From assembly GCA_015066345.1 (NCBI GenBank), contig SVOQ01000006.1, positions 41,035 through 105,034 on the forward strand: DNA of 64,000 nucleotides, read 5' to 3'. The translations under genes and the position numbers were made by a program. Positions within the stretch are counted from its first letter, which is position 1. Every line of letters begins with the position of its first letter. Below, piece after piece: positions 1 through 7,958 of the stretch. The notes beneath the pieces were generated by a model. The model had not been told where the DNA came from. It was given only the letters and a program-made list of their open reading frames with translations, and did not search any database. Origin of the DNA: Oscillospiraceae bacterium. GTDB lineage: Bacteria; Bacillota; Clostridia; Oscillospirales; Acutalibacteraceae.

Positions 1-54
1 TTTAGAACAGCACAAGTAGTTTAACACACCATTAACGGTATGTCAAGTATTTTT

Positions 55-765
55 TTAGTCTTCGTTAGAAACAGTACCTGTAAGCTTAGCAGCGTTAACA
101 CGGATACCGGGGCCCATTGTAGTAGCAACTACGCATGAACGGATGTAAGTACCCTTTGTTGCAGCGGGTTTTGCTTTGATAACAGCATCAAGAAGAGCGT
201 TAGCATTTTCAGTGAGCTTGTCGCCACCGAAAGAAGCTTTACCGATGGGGCAGTGGATGATGTTTGTTTTATCAAGACGATACTCGATTTTACCTGCTTT
301 AGCTTCTTCAACAGCCTTAGCAGCATCAGGTGTAACAGTACCTGCCTTGGGAGAGGGCATAAGACCTCTGGGACCAAGAACTTTACCTAAACGACCAACG
401 AGACCCATCATGTCGGGTGTTGCAATACATACGTCGAAGTCCATGAAGCCACCCTGGATTTTTTCAACAAGATCCATATCGCCAACGATATCTGCACCTG
501 CTGCTTCTGCAGCTTTGGCAGCATCGCCCTTTGCGAAAACAGCTACGCGAACTTTTTTACCTGTACCGTTGGGGAGAACAACCGCACCTCTAACCTGCTG
601 GTCAGCGTGACGGGAGTCAACACCAAGACGGATATGCATTTCAACAGTTTCATCAAATTTTGCACTTGCAGTTTTTGTTGCAAGTTCGAGAGCTTCTTTA
701 ACTTCGTAGAATTTTGTTTTGTCTACGAGTTTTGCACTCTCAACATACTTTTTACCATGTTTCAT
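55..765 (-). CDS. rplA: 50S ribosomal protein L1
   Basis: Ribosomal protein L1 of the large-subunit L1 stalk, which in many bacteria also represses its own operon by binding the mRNA. The 236-residue protein has the family's usual length and the typical opening MKHGKKY and central [15 protein letters not shown] motif. A GGGAGG site precedes the ATG. It is the last visible gene of rpmG-secE-nusG-rplK-rplA, 56 nt after rplK. The 54 bases downstream to the window edge show no clear terminator, so rplJ/rplL may follow outside. Confidence 0.98.
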   Translation of the reverse strand: MKHGKKYVESAKLVDKTKFYEVKEALELATKTASAKFDETVEMHIRLGVDSRHADQQVRGAVVLPNGTGKKVRVAVFAKGDAAKAAEAAGADIVGDMDLVEKIQGGFMDFDVCIATPDMMGLVGRLGKVLGPRGLMPSPKAGTVTPDAAKAVEEAKAGKIEYRLDKTNIIHCPIGKASFGGDKLTENANALLDAVIKAKPAATKGTYIRSCVVATTMGPGIRVNAAKLTGTVSNED

Positions 766-821
766 AATTCTTTTCCTCCCAATAGAGTGGTTAAATCGGA
801 TTTACCTCCCACCCGGGAGCA

Positions 822-1247
822 TTAATCTACAACAGTAACGCCCATGCTACGAGCTGTACCTGCTACCATTGAGATAGCAGCTTCAATTGAAGCAGCGTTA
901 AGATCGGGCATTTTCTGTTCTGCGATTTTTCTTACTTGCTCTCCGGTAATTGTTGCAACCTTTGTTTTATTCGGAACACCCGAACCGCTTTCAATACCGC
1001 AAGCCTTCTTGATAAGAACAGCAGCAGGCGGAGTCTTTGTAATAAAAGAGAAAGAACGGTCAGCGTAAACAGTGATAACAACGGGAATAATGAGACCCAT
1101 ATCATTTTTGGTACGCTCATTGAATTCCTTTGTGAATGCCATGATGTTTACACCGTGTTGACCTAAAGCAGGACCAACAGGGGGAGCCGGGGTTGCTTTA
1201 CCGGCGGGAATTTGCAGTTTAATAAGACCTACAACCTTTTGAGCCAT
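822..1247 (-). CDS. rplK: 50S ribosomal protein L11
   Basis: Ribosomal protein L11, part of the GTPase-associated centre of the 50S subunit and needed for RelA-type stringent signalling. The ORF track starts 27 codons too early. The protein begins at [17 protein letters not shown], where GGAGGTGC precedes the ATG with proper spacing, giving the standard 141 residues. The proline-rich stretch near residue 20 ([13 protein letters not shown]) is diagnostic. The extra upstream codons overlap the structured leader element (1267-1310), which is another reason to reject the longer start. Confidence 0.97.
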   Translation of the reverse strand: MAQKVVGLIKLQIPAGKATPAPPVGPALGQHGVNIMAFTKEFNERTKNDMGLIIPVVITVYADRSFSFITKTPPAAVLIKKACGIESGSGVPNKTKVATITGEQVRKIAEQKMPDLNAASIEAAISMVAGTARSMGVTVVD

Positions 1248-1266
1248 GTTTTGCACCTCCAAAATT

Positions 1267-1310
1267 CGTGGTATGGCGGAATAAGAAGCTCGTCTTACTC
1301 CTCCCACACG
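1267..1310 (-). promoter_or_regulatory. Probable L1-binding mRNA leader of rplK
   Basis: On the minus strand the RNA folds into an outer helix CGTG/CACG, an asymmetric internal loop containing UGGGA and GCCAUAC, and a 9-bp inner helix GGAGTAAGA/TCTTATTCC capped by CGAGCT. This is the general shape, with GTGGGAG-like and CATACCAC-like sides, that L1 recognises in rRNA and in its own mRNA leaders. It sits about 20 nt before the rplK ribosome site, so L1 binding could repress translation of rplK-rplA. The assignment comes from remembered consensus and was not tested with a covariance model. Confidence 0.6.
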
Positions 1311-1373
1311 CGACGCATTGCATCGCATATAACAGCGAATATACCGCTGATTACCAAATTTAATTCGCGATTA

Positions 1374-1967
1374 TCAGTCAATCGCCTTTTTTACCTGATT
1401 AAGGGGAAGCTCAATGGGAGCTTCTTTACCCATAAATGAAACGATAACTCTTACAACACCGTTATCTGTGTCGATAGTTTCAACAACACCTGAGTTGCCT
1501 TCCATAAGACCCTCGGTAATTGTAACGAAATCGCCAACACTGTAAGAAACCTCTGTAACAGTTTTAGCAGAGCCTTCTTCGTCGCCTGCTTCTTCGATAC
1601 CTAACTTACGAACCTCGTCAGCAGTAAGCGGAACGGGTTTGCCGTCGGGACCTACGAAACCGGTAACACCGCGTGTGTAACGGATTGCGTGCCATGTTTC
1701 ATCGGGCACCTTGAGGACATTTTCTTCGCCCTCTTTGTCGCTGTATTCAACTGCAAGTTTAACAACAACATAACCGGGGAATATTTTTCTCTCTACTTCG
1801 ACTGTTTTATCCTCGCGGACCTCAACAACCTTTTCAACGGGAATACATACTCCGAAGATTTTGTCGTGCATCTTACGGTTTTCAACGATTTTTTCGATAT
1901 TCTCCGCAACCTTGTTCTCGTAACCGGAATAGGTGTGGATAATATACCATCTTGCTTCTACAGCCAT
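1374..1967 (-). CDS. nusG: Transcription termination/antitermination protein NusG
   Basis: NusG binds RNA polymerase and modulates pausing, Rho action and transcription-translation coupling. The 197-residue protein has an N-terminal NGN domain (WYIIHTYSGYENKVAENI) and a C-terminal KOW domain (VGDFVTITEGLMEGNSGVVE, roughly residues 145-195). The start follows CGGAGG. It lies 36 nt after secE in the conserved secE-nusG-rplK-rplA order. A 126-nt gap separates its stop from the rplK start and holds the probable L1 element. Confidence 0.98.
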   Translation of the reverse strand: MAVEARWYIIHTYSGYENKVAENIEKIVENRKMHDKIFGVCIPVEKVVEVREDKTVEVERKIFPGYVVVKLAVEYSDKEGEENVLKVPDETWHAIRYTRGVTGFVGPDGKPVPLTADEVRKLGIEEAGDEEGSAKTVTEVSYSVGDFVTITEGLMEGNSGVVETIDTDNGVVRVIVSFMGKEAPIELPLNQVKKAID

Positions 1968-2003
1968 TGTGTACCTCCGAAAATACTGATGTCAGGAATC
2001 AGT

Positions 2004-2363
2004 TCAAGCGGCGGTTGTTGACTCTGATTCGGCAACTGTTGATTCAACAGTTGTTTCTCTGTTAGCGGCAGCATCATTGATAGCTGTAACACCGCTTGAT
2101 AAAGCAAAGTCAATAATCCAAATGCCTGCACCGATTACAAGGATCGCAGCAAGTACGATACCGGTGCTCTTAAGAACCATCTGGCGTGAAGGCCAAACAA
2201 TCTTCTTTGTTTCACCGCGAAGGTCTTTGAAGAACTTAGCAATACCTTTGAAGATATTCTTGGGTGAGAACTTAGAAGGCTTTTTGTCCTTCTTTTCTTT
2301 CTTGTCGGACTTAGCAGTCTCCGAGGTAGCTTTGGCTACTTTCTTGTTTTTATCGTCAGCCAT
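2004..2363 (-). CDS. secE: Protein translocase subunit SecE
   Basis: SecE, the small clamp subunit of the SecYEG channel. The C-terminal half has the signature KDLRGETKKIVWPSRQ amphipathic helix followed by one membrane span (STGIVLAAILVIGAGIWIID). The first 45 residues are a lysine-rich, low-complexity extension that makes it 119 residues, longer than the 60-70 typical of Firmicutes. The ATG is preceded by AAGGAGG. It lies between rpmG (12 nt upstream) and nusG (36 nt downstream), its standard place. Confidence 0.96.
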   Translation of the reverse strand: MADDKNKKVAKATSETAKSDKKEKKDKKPSKFSPKNIFKGIAKFFKDLRGETKKIVWPSRQMVLKSTGIVLAAILVIGAGIWIIDFALSSGVTAINDAAANRETTVESTVAESESTTAA

Positions 2364-2375
2364 GTTGTTACCTCC

Positions 2376-2525
2376 TTACTTTGTTTCTCTGTGGAGAGTG
2401 TGTTTCTTGCAGAATCTGCAATACTTCTTCATCTCCAACCTGTCGGGGTTGTTTTTCTTTTCCTTCATAGTGTTGTAATTACGTTGCTTACATTCTGTGC
2501 AGGAAAGTGTAATTTTAACTCTCAC
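2376..2525 (-). CDS. rpmG: 50S ribosomal protein L33 (GTG start)
   Basis: Ribosomal protein L33 of the zinc-binding type. The 49-residue product begins [16 protein letters not shown] and keeps the four cysteines of the zinc ribbon (CTEC and CRFC). The ORF track extends it upstream, but GGAGG lies 8 nt before a GTG codon that begins exactly at the conserved N-terminus, so GTG is the likely start. It is the first gene of the secE-nusG-rplKA unit, about 140 nt after the promoter's predicted start site. Confidence 0.95.
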   Translation of the reverse strand: MRVKITLSCTECKQRNYNTMKEKKNNPDRLEMKKYCRFCKKHTLHRETK

Positions 2526-2650
2526 TAACGGCACCTCCAATTTTTGATTAGCCTCCCTCTCAAACGGTGAACGGAGCCTATCCCCTTTCATCCGAGGAGT
2601 TGTACTTTAATTGATTACTGACTGTGAGAAAATCAGGGCACAAAAAAAGA

Positions 2651-2701
2651 ACCCTCTCCGAGAGGTGGCACAATTATAGCACGGGGGTTCGGGGTTGTCA
2701 A
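2651..2701 (-). promoter_or_regulatory. Consensus sigma-A promoter with 5'-terminal hairpin (rpmG operon)
   Basis: The minus strand carries TTGACA, 17 nt, then TATAAT, a perfect match to both boxes, with an extended-10 TGC. The predicted start falls near 2666. The RNA would begin almost directly with a small hairpin (CCTCT/AGAGG, loop CGG) followed by a T-rich stretch. The promoter drives rpmG-secE-nusG-rplKA. The hairpin looks like a short terminator or a 5' stability element, and its role is unknown. Confidence 0.85.
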
Positions 2702-2706
2702 TACCT

Positions 2707-2775
2707 TTTTTAAAAAATGCAAAATGCAAAATTATAGGGGCTAACGCCGATTATAATGCGTAATGCGTAATTATC
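2707..2775. repeat. Short repeat fragment related to the composite repeat family
   Basis: The stretch contains a doubled TGCAAAATGCAAAATT, then GGGGCTAACGCCGATTATAA, then a doubled AATGCGTAATGCGTAATT. The same TGCAAAAT/TGCGTAAT edges and the GGGGC..GCCGATTATA core flank or begin the larger copies at 14.2 and 51.4 kb. It appears to be an end-only remnant of that family, fused here to the hairpin array that follows. Confidence 0.6.
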
Positions 2776-2789
2776 AGAATTGTGTTAGC

Positions 2790-3098
2790 TATTATAATCA
2801 CATTTTGCGTCAGCAAAATATATCGCATCCAAGGGATATATCGCGTGTCAACATATCGCACCGAAGGTATATCGCTTCACGAAGTGAATATTATAATCGG
2901 CTTTGCCCTTACGGTGAAGTTTTTTATTACACAAAAAGTGAAGTTGTGCTAAAGCACAGTGAAGTTTTTATCTGTCTATAAAAGTGAAGTTAAGTTTGCC
3001 TCAAAATCACTTGCGAAGCAAACTTCACTGCTCTGCAACTTCACTACGAAGTAACTTCACTTGCCATCAGGCAAACTTAGTTGGCACAAGTGCCATTC
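2790..3098. repeat. Linker-hairpin array with ATATCGC and GTGAAGTT linkers
   Basis: Non-coding stretch made of two blocks. In the first, ATATCGC recurs four times, separated by small palindromes such as ATCC-aa-GGGAT, ACC-gaa-GGT and TTCAC-gaa-GTGAA. In the second, GTGAAGTT recurs four times with hairpins between (GTGC-taaa-GCAC, TTTTTAT-ctgtc-TATAAAA), and then the linker reappears inverted as AACTTCAC three times. The ORF at 2763-2981 in the track is an accident of this repeat. No gene is visible between the rpmG promoter and the hprK promoter. Confidence 0.7.
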
Positions 3099-3128
3099 CT
3101 CATTCCTAATTAATTTTTCATTCATATA

Positions 3129-3157
3129 TTGCATTAACAAATATTGGGTGATATAAT
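3129..3157 (+). promoter_or_regulatory. Promoter of the hprK-glcK-murB-whiA unit
   Basis: TTGCAT, 17 nt, TATAAT on the plus strand. The predicted start is near 3164, about 30 nt before the hprK start codon. The tightly packed genes downstream suggest that it serves at least hprK to mrp. Confidence 0.75.
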
Positions 3158-3194
3158 AATGTATAAATACAATAATATGTAAGGAGGCGTTTTT

Positions 3195-4157
3195 TTGGCA
3201 GGAAAATACTCAGTAGCATTAAGCAAAGTTATCAAGGCTCATTCCCTTGAAACAATATATATGCCTGACAAACCCGAAAGCGAATTGGTAATCCGTTCCC
3301 AGGACGTTAACCGTCCCGGTCTTATGTTTGCAGGTTACGAAAAATACTTTGACCCGTTGCGTGTTGAATTCGTAGGTCTTGCTGAGATGAGCTATCTCAC
3401 TGAGCTGGACGAAAATACCCAGCGCGAAAGGGTTGAACTGTTCTTCAGTCTTAAACCGCCCGTTGTAATTATTACCCGTAATATTGACATATTACCCGTA
3501 ATGCTCGAAATGGCTGAGAAATACGAAGTACCCCTTCTCAGGACTGCCGAGCCCACATCGGAAATTATGGCAACCCTTATATCCTATCTCAATACCGAAC
3601 TTGCGGAGCGTATAACACGTCACGGTGTTATGGTTGAGGTTTACGGTGAAGGTATACTTATTTTAGGTGACAGTGGTGTCGGTAAGAGTGAAACCGCCGT
3701 TGAGCTTATTAAAAGAGGTCATCGTCTTATTGCCGATGATGCAGTTGAAATCCGTAAGGTTTCATCCAGAACTCTCGTTGGTGCTGCACCCGATAATATC
3801 CGTCACTTTATTGAGTTACGCGGTATCGGTATAGTTAACGCCCGAAACATTTTCGGTATCGGTTCAGTTAAACTTACCGAAAAAATCAATATGGTAATTC
3901 AACTTGAGCAATGGGACAGCTCAAAAGCATACGACAGGTTGGGTCTTGAGGACGAATATTTCAATATTCTCGGTATCAAAGTTCCCGCTACGGTTGTACC
4001 CGTAAAACCCGGTCGAAATCTTGCCATTATCATTGAGATTGCGGCAATGAACAACCGTCAGAAACGTATGGGTTACAATGCGGCACGTGAGCTTATGCAA
4101 CAGTTGGGTATGGGCGAGGTATATCCCGACCCTAAAGAATTGGAAGTATGGCACTAA
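3195..4157 (+). CDS. hprK: HPr kinase/phosphorylase (TTG start)
   Basis: Bifunctional enzyme that phosphorylates or dephosphorylates Ser46 of the PTS carrier HPr, the central switch of carbon catabolite repression in low-GC Gram-positives. The 320-residue protein has the N-terminal HPrK domain and, from about residue 150, the kinase core with P-loop GDSGVGKSE and HRLIADDAV, then the signature region ELRGIGIVNARNIFG. Translation starts at TTG, 7 nt after AAGGAGG, since no ATG fits the conserved N-terminus. It heads a run of same-strand genes. Confidence 0.97.
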   Translation: MAGKYSVALSKVIKAHSLETIYMPDKPESELVIRSQDVNRPGLMFAGYEKYFDPLRVEFVGLAEMSYLTELDENTQRERVELFFSLKPPVVIITRNIDILPVMLEMAEKYEVPLLRTAEPTSEIMATLISYLNTELAERITRHGVMVEVYGEGILILGDSGVGKSETAVELIKRGHRLIADDAVEIRKVSSRTLVGAAPDNIRHFIELRGIGIVNARNIFGIGSVKLTEKINMVIQLEQWDSSKAYDRLGLEDEYFNILGIKVPATVVPVKPGRNLAIIIEIAAMNNRQKRMGYNAARELMQQLGMGEVYPDPKELEVWH

Positions 4158-4201
4158 GCCTTAATTAATGTTTAAAACTTTATCACAAGGAGACTATATT
4201 T

Positions 4202-5149
4202 ATGTACAGAATAGGTGTTGACCTTGGCGGAACAAATATCGCCGTAGGTGTTATTGACGAAAACTACAAAATTATCGGCAGGGGCAAAGTTAAAACCCGT
4301 GCTCCCCGTCCTGCAGAAGCAATTTTTGATTCAATCAAAGAAGCGGTTGATATGGCGGTTGTAAACGCAGGTATAAATTATGATGAAATCGTTTCAGTAG
4401 GTATCGGTACACCCGGCTCAGTTAATAAGGATACAGGTGCTATTGAATTTTCAAATAACCTTAAATTCCACAACGTACCCGCAAAGGATATGCTTGAAGA
4501 AAGACTTAAAAAACCCGTTTACCTTGAAAACGATGCTAACGCAGCTGCATTGGGTGAAGCGGTAGCAGGTTGCGGTAACGGTGTTAAAAACTTTGTAGCC
4601 GTAACACTCGGTACAGGTGTAGGTAGCGGTATTATTATTGACGGTAAGATTTATCGCGGCAGTAACTTCTGCGGTGGTGAAATGGGTCATATGGTAATCA
4701 ATGTTGACGGTATCCCCTGTAACTGTGGCAGAAAGGGATGTTGGGAAAAATACGCATCTGCAACCGCACTTGTTTCACAGGCAGTTGAAGCAATGCAGGG
4801 TAACAAAGCAAGTCTTTTATGGCAGACCTGCGACGGTGACCTTAATAAAGTTGAAGGTAAAACAATTTTCGAAGCTCTTGATATGGGTGACGAAACCGCA
4901 AAAGCAGTTGTTGACAGATACCTTTATTATGTTGCTGTCGGTCTTGCTAATGTTATTAACGCACTTCAGCCCGAGGCAGTTTGTATCGGTGGCGGTATCA
5001 GCGGTCAGGGTGAAAAGATACTTAAACCTATTCGTGATATGGTTAAAGCGGAACGTTATAGCGTTTATGCCGAAAAACAGGCTAACATTCTTCCTGCCGC
5101 ACTTGGTAATGACGCGGGTATTATCGGTGCCGCATTACTTGACGAATAA
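4202..5149 (+). CDS. glcK: ROK family glucokinase
   Basis: Cytoplasmic ATP-dependent sugar kinase of the ROK family, most likely glucokinase, feeding glycolysis. It shows the phosphate motif DLGGTNIAVGVID at the N-terminus, the catalytic ENDANAAALGE region near residue 115, and the zinc-binding ROK signature CNCGRKGCWEKYAS near residue 180. Its 315 residues match the family. AAGGA precedes the ATG. It follows hprK by 44 nt and its TAA overlaps the murB ATG by one base. Substrate specificity (glucose rather than another hexose) is inferred. Confidence 0.9.
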   Translation: MYRIGVDLGGTNIAVGVIDENYKIIGRGKVKTRAPRPAEAIFDSIKEAVDMAVVNAGINYDEIVSVGIGTPGSVNKDTGAIEFSNNLKFHNVPAKDMLEERLKKPVYLENDANAAALGEAVAGCGNGVKNFVAVTLGTGVGSGIIIDGKIYRGSNFCGGEMGHMVINVDGIPCNCGRKGCWEKYASATALVSQAVEAMQGNKASLLWQTCDGDLNKVEGKTIFEALDMGDETAKAVVDRYLYYVAVGLANVINALQPEAVCIGGGISGQGEKILKPIRDMVKAERYSVYAEKQANILPAALGNDAGIIGAALLDE

Positions 5150-6069
5150 TGGTGAATATGAATAATACTTTTCAAGAATTATACAACTATGCCGAAAGTA
5201 TAAATTGCGACGCGGCTTTGGGCGAACAGATGAGTTTACACACCTCCTTTAAAACGGGTGGTCCATGTGGTATCAGACTTTCCCCAAAAGATACCGAGCA
5301 AATTATCCTTATAATTAACAAGGCAAAGGAACTTAATATCCCCTTTGTTATTTTAGGTAACGGTACCAATGTTTTAGTCCCCGACGAGGGAATCAAAAAA
5401 GCCGTTATTATAATCGGTGACAAAATGTCTTCAATTGAACTTGAAGATGAAAACACCATCAGTTTTTCTGCGGGTGTAAACCTGGTTTCTCTTTGCCGAT
5501 TTGCTCTCGAAAACAACCTTAGCGGTCTTGAGTTTGCATTCGGTATTCCCGGCACTTTAGGCGGCGCAATATATATGAACGCCGGTGCTTACGGCGGTGA
5601 GATGAAAGATGTTTTAACCCAGATTACTCACCTTACCCCCGATATGAAAAATGAAACCATCTCAGCAAAGGATGCGGACCTTTCATACCGTCACTCGGTG
5701 TATAAAAATAACTCTTGTATTATTTTAGGCGGTAAAGTTAAACTCACCCCCGACACCCGCGAAAATATAAAGGCTCGTATGGATGACTTCCTTGGCAGAA
5801 GAAAGGATAAACAACCCCTTGAATACCCCAGTGCAGGAAGCACATTCAAACGTCCCGAGGGATATTTTGCAGGCGCTCTTATTGAGCAATGTAATCTTAA
5901 AGGTAAATCCGTGGGCGGTGCTCAGGTCAGCGAAAAACACGCAGGTTTCGTAATAAATAAAGGCGGTGCTACATCCACCGATATATTAAACCTTATTGAT
6001 TTTATTGGCGAAACCGTAAAGAATGAAACCGGAGTCACCCTTGAACCCGAAGTTATTGTTTTGAGGTAA
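5149..6069 (+). CDS. murB: UDP-N-acetylenolpyruvoylglucosamine reductase
   Basis: FAD- and NADPH-dependent reductase that makes UDP-N-acetylmuramic acid for peptidoglycan. It has the FAD-binding motif VILGNGTNVLV (residues about 62-72), the AFGIPGTLGGAIYMNAGAYG loop and the C-terminal YPSAGSTFKRP, which holds the catalytic serine. The ATG overlaps the glcK stop as TAATG, suggesting coupled translation. An in-frame ATG three codons later is an alternative start. The 306 residues fit a MurB. It is followed by whiA after 3 nt, a familiar neighbourhood. Confidence 0.96.
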   Translation: MVNMNNTFQELYNYAESINCDAALGEQMSLHTSFKTGGPCGIRLSPKDTEQIILIINKAKELNIPFVILGNGTNVLVPDEGIKKAVIIIGDKMSSIELEDENTISFSAGVNLVSLCRFALENNLSGLEFAFGIPGTLGGAIYMNAGAYGGEMKDVLTQITHLTPDMKNETISAKDADLSYRHSVYKNNSCIILGGKVKLTPDTRENIKARMDDFLGRRKDKQPLEYPSAGSTFKRPEGYFAGALIEQCNLKGKSVGGAQVSEKHAGFVINKGGATSTDILNLIDFIGETVKNETGVTLEPEVIVLR

Positions 6070-6072
6070 AAT

Positions 6073-6978
6073 ATGTCTTTTTCGTCAGATGTTAAAAACG
6101 AACTAACACAATCAATATCCTCCGCCTGTTGCTACAAGGCGGAGGCTTTCGGTATGCTTATTTTCGGAAGAGCCTTTTCAATTACGGAAATCTCCCTTAT
6201 GACGGAGTTAAAAGAAATCGCCGAAAGATACTGTGCCTGTATACGTGATTTAACGGAGGTAACCCCTACCCTTACTTGCACAAGTGCAGGTAAATACAAG
6301 GTCAGTATCCCCGATAAAAGCGACCGTTTAAAAATACTCGATTATTTCGGTTATACGGGCAAGGAACTGGCTTTAAGAGTAAATCTTGCAAACCTTGAGC
6401 AAACTAATGATGACTGTTGTTCAAGAGCTTTTCTCAGAGGTGCTTTTTTAGTTTGCGGAAGTGTAACCGACCCCCAGAAAGATTATCACATTGAGTTCAA
6501 TGTGCAAAAGTCAAAACTCTGTGATGACCTTATGCAGATAATTACCGATATCGGTCTTAAAGCAAAAAAGATAATCCGCAACAACGGTTATGTTTTATAT
6601 AGTAAGGATGCGGAATCCGTTGAGGATTTCATAGGTACTATGGGTGCTAATAACGCCTTTTTATCCGTAATGCATACCCGTGCTATAAAGGACTTAAAAA
6701 ACCAGATTAACCGTCGCTCCAATTTCGAATCCGCCAATATGAGCCGTTCAATTGAAGCGGGACTTAAACAGGTTGCACTTATTGAAGAAGTTCTTAAGAA
6801 AATATCACTTAATGATATGACCGAGGATCTTTCAAAGCTTTGCTCCTTAAGACTTGAAAATCCCGATATATCTTTGGATGAATTGGGTAAGCTTATGACT
6901 CCTGAGCTTTCACGTTCCGCCGTCAGCAGACGTTTTAAAAAATTAGAAAAGATTGCCGAGGAACTGAAAGCAAAATGA
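6073..6978 (+). CDS. whiA: DNA-binding protein WhiA
   Basis: WhiA-family regulator conserved in Gram-positives, required for sporulation in Streptomyces and involved in division and chromosome segregation in Bacillus. The 301-residue protein opens with MSFSSDVKNELTQ, has a LAGLIDADG-like core including SRAFLRGAFLVCGSVTDP, and ends in a helix-turn-helix (DISLDELGKLMTPELSRSAV). It is 3 nt from murB and overlaps the pseudouridine synthase by 4 bp (ATGA), so the set is probably one transcript. Confidence 0.96.
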   Translation: MSFSSDVKNELTQSISSACCYKAEAFGMLIFGRAFSITEISLMTELKEIAERYCACIRDLTEVTPTLTCTSAGKYKVSIPDKSDRLKILDYFGYTGKELALRVNLANLEQTNDDCCSRAFLRGAFLVCGSVTDPQKDYHIEFNVQKSKLCDDLMQIITDIGLKAKKIIRNNGYVLYSKDAESVEDFIGTMGANNAFLSVMHTRAIKDLKNQINRRSNFESANMSRSIEAGLKQVALIEEVLKKISLNDMTEDLSKLCSLRLENPDISLDELGKLMTPELSRSAVSRRFKKLEKIAEELKAK

Positions 6979-7940
6979 GAGAATTTACAATAAATAAAAA
7001 TGATTCGGGTCAGAGACTTGATAAGTATCTTACTAAGTCATTTCCCCTACTGCCCCAATCCCTGATGTATAAGTACATACGCAGTAAGCGTATAAAAGTT
7101 AATTCCAAACGTTCCGAGATTTCATACAGGTTAAATGAAGGAGACGTTGTAACACTTTATATTAACGACGAATTTTTCGAGCCTGTTAAACCCCGCTATG
7201 ACTTTTTAAATGCGGGTAAGAATTTAAAAATAGTTTATGAGGATGAAAACATCATTCTTATAGACAAACCTGCGGGTCTTTTGTCCCACCCGGATGAGGG
7301 TAATTATACGGACACGGCAATAACCCGCGTAAAACGTTATTTATATGAAAAGGGTGAATACAACCCCGATAGCGAAACTTCATTTGCACCGGCTCTTGTT
7401 AATCGAATTGACAGAAATACCTGCGGTATTATAATCGGTGCTAAAAACTCCGAGGCTTTACGTATTCTTAACGAAAAACTCAAAAACCGTGAACTACACA
7501 AATTATATTTATGTGTAGTAATAGGCAAACTAAAAAGAGAAAGCGGTATTATTGAGGGATATCTGCAAAAGAACGAAAAGCAAAATCGGGTTTACGTCAG
7601 CGATAAATCAGGTGACAATACCAAGCACATATCCACAAAATATAAAGTTTTAGGGTATAAAGATGGTCTGTCATTAGTTGAAGTTGAACTTCTCACAGGG
7701 CGTACCCACCAGATAAGAGCCCATTTTTCACATCTTGGAAATCCCCTTTTAGGTGACGGAAAATACGGCACTAACGCACAGAATAAAGAGTTCGGCTCTT
7801 ACAAAAAGCAATTCCTTTACTCATATAAACTTGCTTTCGATTTCAATAGTGATGCAGGTATTTTAGAGTACCTTAATCACAAAGAGTTTGAAGTAGAGGA
7901 TGTATGGTTTAAAAAAGCCTTTTACGAAGGAACAATATAA
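6975..7940 (+). CDS. RluA-family pseudouridine synthase
   Basis: Converts specific uridines in rRNA or tRNA to pseudouridine. An N-terminal S4 RNA-binding domain (residues about 10-75) is followed by the catalytic domain with NRIDRNTCG, the local form of the HRLDKDTSG motif whose aspartate is the nucleophile, and LLTGRTHQIRAHFSHLG. The 321-residue layout matches RluC/RluD-type enzymes, but the target site cannot be assigned. It begins inside the end of whiA (ATGA overlap). Confidence 0.92.
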   Translation: MREFTINKNDSGQRLDKYLTKSFPLLPQSLMYKYIRSKRIKVNSKRSEISYRLNEGDVVTLYINDEFFEPVKPRYDFLNAGKNLKIVYEDENIILIDKPAGLLSHPDEGNYTDTAITRVKRYLYEKGEYNPDSETSFAPALVNRIDRNTCGIIIGAKNSEALRILNEKLKNRELHKLYLCVVIGKLKRESGIIEGYLQKNEKQNRVYVSDKSGDNTKHISTKYKVLGYKDGLSLVEVELLTGRTHQIRAHFSHLGNPLLGDGKYGTNAQNKEFGSYKKQFLYSYKLAFDFNSDAGILEYLNHKEFEVEDVWFKKAFYEGTI

Positions 7941-7958
7941 AATCAGGAGATGAATAAA

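Noticed and set aside
1248-1328. Upstream extension of rplK in the ORF track
   Set aside because: L11 starts at MAQK in the family. The extra codons cover the structured leader and lack a ribosome site.
2763-2981. ORF of 72 residues in the gap before hprK
   Set aside because: It lies wholly in the linker-hairpin array, has no ribosome site and its codons simply spell the repeated linkers.
2790-3098. CRISPR array
   Set aside because: The repeating unit is only 7-8 nt, spacers are of uneven length and self-complementary, the end is inverted, and no cas gene is in the window.
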